Part shown: positions 58,915-64,000 of the stretch, one piece after another
Numbering within the stretch: position 1 is the first letter of the stretch
How the letters are laid out: every line of letters starts with the position of its first letter
From: Colwellia psychrerythraea
GTDB lineage: Bacteria; Pseudomonadota; Gammaproteobacteria; Enterobacterales; Alteromonadaceae
Direction of reading: 5' to 3'
Assembly: GCF_000764185.1 (NCBI RefSeq)
Contig: NZ_JQEC01000070.1
Location: 1 to 64,000, forward strand
DNA: 64,000 nucleotides
Translations under genes and position numbers: made by a program
Notes under the pieces: generated by a model
What the model was told of the DNA's origin: nothing
The model's database searches: none
Seen by the model: only the letters and a program-made list of their open reading frames with translations

Positions 58915-59625
58915 TTATTTAAGGTTTAACTGATTTAAATGTAGCTGTGCTTGTTTAGGGTTGTTGGCAAAGATGCCATCAACCCCTATTACTTTCATCC
59001 TTTTAATATCGCTTAGCTTATCCACTGTATAAACATAAACCTTTAGCCCACGTTGATGCGCATCAAGTACAAACTCGGCACAAACATAGTCGACCACAAT
59101 ATGAACGGAATAAGCATTTAATTGCTGAGCAAATTTGGCATGATTTAATGGTAGAGCTGCTGTTAAGGCACCAAGGCTGAACTCAGGTCTTTGACGATAT
59201 ATTGCTTGTAATAAATGGTGGTTAAATGAAGAAAGTAATATGTTTTTGAAGTTTAATTTTAGTACTTTTTTAGCATTATCTAAACATTTAAATAATATTG
59301 AAATATCTTCTATTTCCATTCCTTTAAGCTCAATATTAATAACACATTGATTGGCTACTGCTGTTAATACTTCGCCTAAGGTCGGAATTATGGTGCCTTT
59401 ACCAGCATCAAGTTGACGCAATTGAGCAAAAGTATGCTCTATTAATAAGCCACTTCCTGATGTAGTGCGATCCAGATAGCGGTCATGAATAACGATTAAT
59501 TGTCCATCAACATGATGAATATCGAACTCAATACCATAGGCATTAGCCGTACATGCAGCCCTAAATGCTAGTATGGTATTTTCTGGTTCTATGGCGCTGA
59601 CGCCGCGATGTGCGAAAATTAACAT
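58915..59625 (-). CDS. Glycerophosphodiester phosphodiesterase (cytosolic, UgpQ-like)
   Basis: 236 aa. The GDPD TIM-barrel signature is clear: FAHRGVSAIEPENTILAF (catalytic His-Arg, Glu-Asn-Thr), GIEFDIHHVDGQLIVIHD (metal Glu/Asp and second His), and VINIELKG (metal Glu). A final IKRMKVIGVDGIFANNPKQA matches the barrel end. It hydrolyses glycerophosphodiesters to glycerol-3-phosphate and an alcohol. The lack of a signal peptide suggests a cytosolic enzyme. It is divergent from rluF with 55 bp between. Confidence 0.93.
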   Translation of the reverse strand: MLIFAHRGVSAIEPENTILAFRAACTANAYGIEFDIHHVDGQLIVIHDRYLDRTTSGSGLLIEHTFAQLRQLDAGKGTIIPTLGEVLTAVANQCVINIELKGMEIEDISILFKCLDNAKKVLKLNFKNILLSSFNHHLLQAIYRQRPEFSLGALTAALPLNHAKFAQQLNAYSVHIVVDYVCAEFVLDAHQRGLKVYVYTVDKLSDIKRMKVIGVDGIFANNPKQAQLHLNQLNLK

Positions 59626-59680
59626 AGTGTTTTGCAGATGGTTAATACATTAGCCTTGCTTTTAAGTATAATACCCAATT

Positions 59681-60661
59681 ATGACAATGGTCCAATTCAA
59701 ACAAGTAGCTGATATTTTGACTTCTTCATTTCCTCCAAAACGTTTAAATAAATACATAAGTGATTCTGGCTTTTGCTCGCGTCGACATGCCGACAAGTTA
59801 ATTGAACAACGTCGGGTTACTATAAATGACAATGTGCCAGAATTAGGTACAAAAGTGGTGCCTGGTGATGTAGTTAAGGTAAATGGTCATGCAATAACTG
59901 CAAGTGCCAGTAATAAAACTGAGCGTGTGTATATAGCCTATAACAAACCTATTGGCATTACTTGTACTACAGAAAAAAAGGTACGTGGCAATATTATTGA
60001 TGCTATTGATCACAAAGAACGTATTTTCCCTATTGGCCGTTTAGACAAGCCTTCAGAAGGATTAATATTCCTCACCAGTGATGGTGATATTGTTAATAAA
60101 ATCCTGCGTGCTGAGAATGCTCATGATAAAGAGTATATAGTCACAGTTGATAAACCGATTAGTGAGCGCTTTATTGAGCGTATGTCACGTGGTGTCCCTA
60201 TTTTAGGCACTATTACTAAGCCTTGTATTGTACGGGTTGAAAGCCGCTTTGTTTTTACTATTATTTTAACCCAAGGACTAAATCGTCAAATTCGCCGTAT
60301 GTGTGAATACCTTGATTATGATGTAAGAAAACTAAAACGTTCACGTATTATGAAAGTTGAGTTGGGTGACTTAAAACCAGGGCAATGGCGTAATTTAACC
60401 ACCGTTGAGATGACTGAGATTAATCAAGCGGTGCAAGGTTCGAGTAAAACAGCGATCGATACTGCTCAACCTAAGTCTGCTACTGATGTGGCTATTGATA
60501 ATGGTCTGCCAACCTCAGAGGTAGAACTCACAGATAAAAAAAGTAAACCGAGTATCTATCAGTACACACCAGCAAAAAAAAGTGATGACAATAATAATGA
60601 TGTAGAACAAGAAAATAAAAAGGACTGCTGGCCATTCAACAGCCGTAAGCCGGCAAAATAA
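59681..60661 (+). CDS. rluF: 23S rRNA pseudouridine(2604) synthase RluF
   Basis: 326 aa. An S4 RNA-binding domain (about 20-80; RLNKYISDSGFCSRRHADKL) and an RsuA/RluF-type catalytic domain with the Asp in FPIGRLDKPSEGLIFLTSDG. KEYIVTVDKPI and QGLNRQIRRMCEYLDYDV are RluF marks. The C-terminal 80 residues (about 245-326) are a low-complexity, charged tail (QYTPAKKSDDNNNDVEQENK), as often in Colwellia-like RluF. It modifies helix 89/90 of 23S rRNA by family knowledge. The start could also be Met3. Confidence 0.93.
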   Translation: MTMVQFKQVADILTSSFPPKRLNKYISDSGFCSRRHADKLIEQRRVTINDNVPELGTKVVPGDVVKVNGHAITASASNKTERVYIAYNKPIGITCTTEKKVRGNIIDAIDHKERIFPIGRLDKPSEGLIFLTSDGDIVNKILRAENAHDKEYIVTVDKPISERFIERMSRGVPILGTITKPCIVRVESRFVFTIILTQGLNRQIRRMCEYLDYDVRKLKRSRIMKVELGDLKPGQWRNLTTVEMTEINQAVQGSSKTAIDTAQPKSATDVAIDNGLPTSEVELTDKKSKPSIYQYTPAKKSDDNNNDVEQENKKDCWPFNSRKPAK

Positions 60662-60702
60662 GCCAGCTTAAAGCTAGGTCTTTTTTCTAGTACTAAGCCT
60701 AA

Positions 60703-60745
60703 TAAAAAGCCTACTAAGAAGCCTGCTTCTTAGTAGGCTTTTTAT
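60703..60745. terminator. Bidirectional terminator overlapping the tubulin-like gene end
   Basis: AAAAAGCCTACTAAGAAGC pairs perfectly with GCTTCTTAGTAGGCTTTTT, with A and T runs on both sides. The stop codon and last nine codons of the minus-strand tubulin-like gene form part of the stem. It serves both convergent genes. Confidence 0.9.
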
Positions 60746-62972
60746 TGAGTGAAATAACTTTAGTTTTACTGATTCTATGACGGTAGATTTCACGTAGGTA
60801 ATTAATTGATTTTTTGACACTATCAATGGTTAACCGTATATCGTTAATGGAAGTAAACTTCTTTTCATCTCGTACTAATTCACGGTATTTTTTTTCATAC
60901 ATGGGTTTAATAGCATACCAGTTAGTATCGAGAATTTTAGCTGGGTTTTCATGTTCAATTAACATTTCCTCTAGTTTTGATTCATCAAATTCAGGTGCTT
61001 TAATAAAGTCAATAATGGCATCGTCTAGGCTTTCATCAAAACGGTATTCATCTTTAGCAAAGCAGCGTTTAATGTAAGAAACAATAAGTGTTAAAAAGTC
61101 ATCACTTAAACAAGGACTTTTGGCAATTAAAGTTGTTAACGATAAATTAGCCGAAGCACCAATTACTAAGGCATAGCGCTTTAAGGTCGTGTTAGGGAAT
61201 AAGTTATTCAAGTGCATTTTTAATTTATTCAAGTCCATATAAGACAGTTTATAGTCTTTGGGTAGTGAAATAATTGAAACGATTGATGAACAATTTTTGA
61301 AAAAGTGAAGCTCTTTTAGATGTTTAGCATCAAATCCTGAGCTTTTATACTTCTCTAAGGCTAACTTGTACTCCTCTGACTCAATAGGTAATAAACTTAC
61401 CCCTTCAATGGCTTGTGTAGCGTCATTAAAGTGCGGTAAATCGATTGACCTAAAAAATAAACCATCAACATCCAATGCCACTTTTTCACCGTTAAAACTG
61501 GGTTGTTTTTGTTCTAGGTTTGTCGGTGTTGAGTCGGCTACTACTGATTCAGCATAAGCGATAGCAACGGGTCCGGCTAAACTCATAAATAAATCATTGG
61601 CATCTAAGCGAATCGTTTCGCCTATATCTATACCAGCACGACGAAAGTAGTTATCATCATAATCTGTGGTAACAGCTTGCGCGGTTAATATATTGAAAAT
61701 TTGTTGACTAATATATTGGTTGGCGTGTTTTTCCATGGTATTGACATCTATATATTTAATGTCACCGTTGGTATCACTTTGCTCGGCATAACGCATAATG
61801 TCATTTGATATTAACATCATGGCATTCCACGGTCTGATTCGGTATGGGGCTTCGCCGTCGACATGCTCCTTCTCATTATCTAAATTGTACGAGAAGTCCC
61901 ACTCTTCAGCCAAATACTTACATAATAAACGGCCAGCATTGATATGTAGTGCTTCAGAGACTTCAATGCTTGGATCGTTAATATTTGGCAGGATACAAAT
62001 ACCACTGGTAAAAATAGGTTCAAAAACAAAGTTTTGTCCATGGGTGGCTATTTCTTTTTCTGAGCGAACTTCAAAGGTTTTGCTCATGTAAGAATATTGC
62101 TGTGCTAGACCGAATTCTGACGCCATGCCTGAGCCTGTACCGCCACCAGCACTAAAAATATAAAAATATAAACGTGATTGATTGGCTTTAATACCACAAG
62201 AGTCAATAAGATAAGAATGAATAAATTGCCAATCGGTATTATTGAAATGCTCAGTTTCTTTATTGAGGATCATTTTGGCTAGGTACTGTCCTAAAATAGG
62301 TGCATTACCGGCACCACCAGCGTGAACCTCGGATAAATCCATTATTTTTAATTTGCTATAATCATCGAGAAAATCTTTATCATAGCTTTGTGAAGAATAT
62401 CTAATTCTACCTTCAATATCTTTATCTAAATCACCCAACATAACTAAGGGTTCAATTAAGAATACTGGTTTGTCTGACTTTTTATTTTGCAGTTTTAAGC
62501 TGCGCTTTATCCATTTTAAGGAACTGCCTTCACGTTCCTTGGCCTTTTTCATTTCATTATGAAATTCATTTAAATAATAATTGCGTGCACTGTGTACTAA
62601 TGAGGCAACATCCAAAGCGATATTTGAGCCACACCGTCCTAACCCTATAAGACAAACAGATGGGAAGGGTTGAGGTTTTTTTTTCTGTGCTTCTTCTTCA
62701 AAAGGAACTGGGTAGACTTCATCACGTAAGGTATCTAAATTTGTTAGAATTCGGGATAAGTCTTTTTCAGTAAAATACAGGTGTGTTGCATCTGCAGACC
62801 TACTGGAATTACTAACATTCTTATCTTTTTTGACTATGATATCAAAATCATCACTAGGAGTAGTGGCGGATGAATTTGCAATAAGGGCTTTGTTTTTATG
62901 GTTAATAGCCGTTTTTTTTGTTGTTGCCTGAGTTGCTTTAGTTACTATTTCCGCAGTAGTTTTCGTTTTCAT
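60714..62972 (-). CDS. Tubulin/FtsZ-like GTPase (Tubulin_2 type), 752 aa
   Basis: A Gly-rich nucleotide loop is visible near residue 105-120 (VCLIGLGRCGSNIALDVASL), and the tubulin signature GGGTGSG appears in FIFSAGGGTGSGMASEFGLA (about 270-290). The N-terminal 90 residues are Lys/Thr rich and unstructured. At 752 aa it is far longer than FtsZ (about 390 aa) or TubZ, and fits the poorly studied 'tubulin-like doman-containing' bacterial family. Whether it forms filaments is unknown. It stands alone between rluF and a propionyl-CoA synthetase gene with no obvious partner. Its end overlaps the shared terminator. Confidence 0.85.
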   Translation of the reverse strand: MKTKTTAEIVTKATQATTKKTAINHKNKALIANSSATTPSDDFDIIVKKDKNVSNSSRSADATHLYFTEKDLSRILTNLDTLRDEVYPVPFEEEAQKKKPQPFPSVCLIGLGRCGSNIALDVASLVHSARNYYLNEFHNEMKKAKEREGSSLKWIKRSLKLQNKKSDKPVFLIEPLVMLGDLDKDIEGRIRYSSQSYDKDFLDDYSKLKIMDLSEVHAGGAGNAPILGQYLAKMILNKETEHFNNTDWQFIHSYLIDSCGIKANQSRLYFYIFSAGGGTGSGMASEFGLAQQYSYMSKTFEVRSEKEIATHGQNFVFEPIFTSGICILPNINDPSIEVSEALHINAGRLLCKYLAEEWDFSYNLDNEKEHVDGEAPYRIRPWNAMMLISNDIMRYAEQSDTNGDIKYIDVNTMEKHANQYISQQIFNILTAQAVTTDYDDNYFRRAGIDIGETIRLDANDLFMSLAGPVAIAYAESVVADSTPTNLEQKQPSFNGEKVALDVDGLFFRSIDLPHFNDATQAIEGVSLLPIESEEYKLALEKYKSSGFDAKHLKELHFFKNCSSIVSIISLPKDYKLSYMDLNKLKMHLNNLFPNTTLKRYALVIGASANLSLTTLIAKSPCLSDDFLTLIVSYIKRCFAKDEYRFDESLDDAIIDFIKAPEFDESKLEEMLIEHENPAKILDTNWYAIKPMYEKKYRELVRDEKKFTSINDIRLTIDSVKKSINYLREIYRHRISKTKVISLNKKPTKKQAS

Positions 62973-63140
62973 CCCTAGTCTCCGTGATTTTTAACGTATT
63001 AGCACCAACAAATATAGGATACAAAACTGGAAAATGCCTAAAAAAAAGTTAAGTTATTCAAACTATTAATTTGGTTTTTACCGTGAACACTTCCTTGTGT
63101 TGGCCATGAATCAAGTCAAAGATAACGATAGTGTAGTCAC

Positions 63141-64000
63141 TTAACTTTTATTGATATTAGCTAAGGTACTCAATAGCTCGGTTATTACTTGGCTATCCTC
63201 AATGGTTGAGGGTATTTCAACTTCTTGTCCATCAATCATTTGTCGCAACGTTTTTCGTAAAATTTTACCCGAGCGAGTCTTGGGCAACCTATCAATGATG
63301 AATAGATTTTTTAATGATGCAATTGCGCCAATGTCAGTACGAATTTTTTGTTTTAATTCAGTGATTAAATCATTATCGCTGGTGGTAATACCATTTTTTA
63401 TTACTACTAATCCTAATGGCACTTGCCCTTTTAGCTCATCGTTAACGCCAACAACGGCACATTCAGCTACAGCAGGGTGAGCAGATAATACCTCTTCCAT
63501 CTCACCCGTTGACAAACGATGGCCGGCCACGTTAATCACATCATCAGTCCGTCCCATGATAAATAGATAGCCACCTTCATCAATATAACCTCCATCACCA
63601 GTCATGTAATAACCAGGATAAGTTGATAAATAGCCAGAGGTTAATCGCTGAGGATCACGGTAAATTGTTGCAAGGCAACCTGGCGGAAGCGGTAGTTTTA
63701 TTACGACACTGCCTTGTTTACCTGCAGGAACTTGTTGGCCATCAACATCAAGGATTTGTACATTGAAGCCTGGGACAGGATAACCAGCAGAGCCTGCTTT
63801 GGTTGCTACTATATTGCCATGCCCGTCATCTAAAGGAGTACTGGCAATTGACCAACCTGTTTCTGTTTGCCACCAATGATCAATAACAGGTAATTGTGTT
63901 TTCTCTTTAAGCCAATGGTAGGTTGTCGGATCTAAACGCTCCCCTGCTAGGTATAAACGCTTTAATGACGAAAGGTTGTAATTTTTTAGGTAGTCGCCGT
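63141..64000 (-). CDS. prpE: Propionyl-CoA synthetase PrpE-like, 3' part (partial)
   Basis: At least 286 codons are visible; the gene begins beyond the window edge. The frame runs open from 63998 without a stop. It shows YLAGERLDPTTYHW, VIDHWWQTETGW (AMP-binding motif of propionyl/acetyl-CoA ligases), TGDGGYIDEGGYLFIMGRTD, DVINVAGHRLSTGEMEEVLS and the catalytic Lys motif KTRSGKILRKTLRQ near the end. NVAGHRLSTGE and DHWWQTETGW favour PrpE over Acs. It activates propionate (or acetate) with ATP and CoA. It is on the same strand as the tubulin-like gene and lies upstream of it. Confidence 0.88.
   Translation of the reverse strand, partial: GDYLKNYNLSSLKRLYLAGERLDPTTYHWLKEKTQLPVIDHWWQTETGWSIASTPLDDGHGNIVATKAGSAGYPVPGFNVQILDVDGQQVPAGKQGSVVIKLPLPPGCLATIYRDPQRLTSGYLSTYPGYYMTGDGGYIDEGGYLFIMGRTDDVINVAGHRLSTGEMEEVLSAHPAVAECAVVGVNDELKGQVPLGLVVIKNGITTSDNDLITELKQKIRTDIGAIASLKNLFIIDRLPKTRSGKILRKTLRQMIDGQEVEIPSTIEDSQVITELLSTLANINKS

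Overview
The window looks like part of an AT-rich chromosome of a marine gammaproteobacterium of the Alteromonadales, most likely Colwellia or a close relative. This is inferred from gene content (hut genes, DusC, RluF, YiiD-type fusion), codon use and small inverted-repeat elements; no rRNA marker is present, so genus is a guess.

Layout. (1) 1-4.95 kb, housekeeping: the 3' tail of a gene whose end is duplicated, a methyltransferase, a GNAT/hotdog fusion, a secreted SnoaL-like protein, a YeeZ-like dehydrogenase, a small membrane protein and dusC. (2) 5.2-12.6 kb, histidine utilisation: a LysR regulator, hutH-hutU, the repressor gene hutC and hutI, with a palindromic HutC-type operator between hutC and hutI and a 265-bp MITE-like element directly before hutH. 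(3) 13-25.9 kb, a mostly co-directional cluster of proteins I mostly cannot name: a GH19 muralytic enzyme, a double lamin-tail protein, two related membrane proteins, a lipoprotein, a receiver-like protein, a protein with a DUF6765-like N-terminus, a GNAT enzyme and several small proteins. Repeated C-rich motifs sit 50-75 bp before three of its genes. (4) 26-37 kb, mobile and toxin-like region: a REP-associated (Y1/HUH) transposase, two remnants of such genes, REP-like palindromes bracketing two genes with unusual codon use, a mosaic secreted protein with a possible aerolysin-type pore region, a possible ADP-ribosyltransferase-fold protein, a DUF6765 protein and a PI-PLC. (5) 37.3-49.8 kb, a tightly coupled six-gene operon: SLATT membrane protein; NDRT-TIR-TM-WD40 giant; TonB-dependent receptor; A-A-T-TE NRPS; degenerate NDRT-like protein; NDRT-TIR membrane protein. 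It is followed by an outer-membrane barrel gene. (6) 51.5-58.3 kb, minus strand: an EAL protein and an R-body (Reb) locus with five RebB paralogues, five or six other small Reb-type proteins and an AAA+/AraC regulator. (7) 58.9-64 kb: GDPD, RluF, a 752-aa tubulin/FtsZ-like GTPase and the 3' part of a propionyl-CoA synthetase gene.

The best candidate for an undescribed system is the operon at 37.3-49.8 kb. It joins nucleotide-metabolising conflict domains (NDRT, TIR, SLATT) to a nonribosomal peptide enzyme and a TonB receptor in one transcription unit. The cluster at 13-25.9 kb is the second candidate. Five short inverted-repeat elements lie in the window, and four share an internal sequence block despite having different ends.
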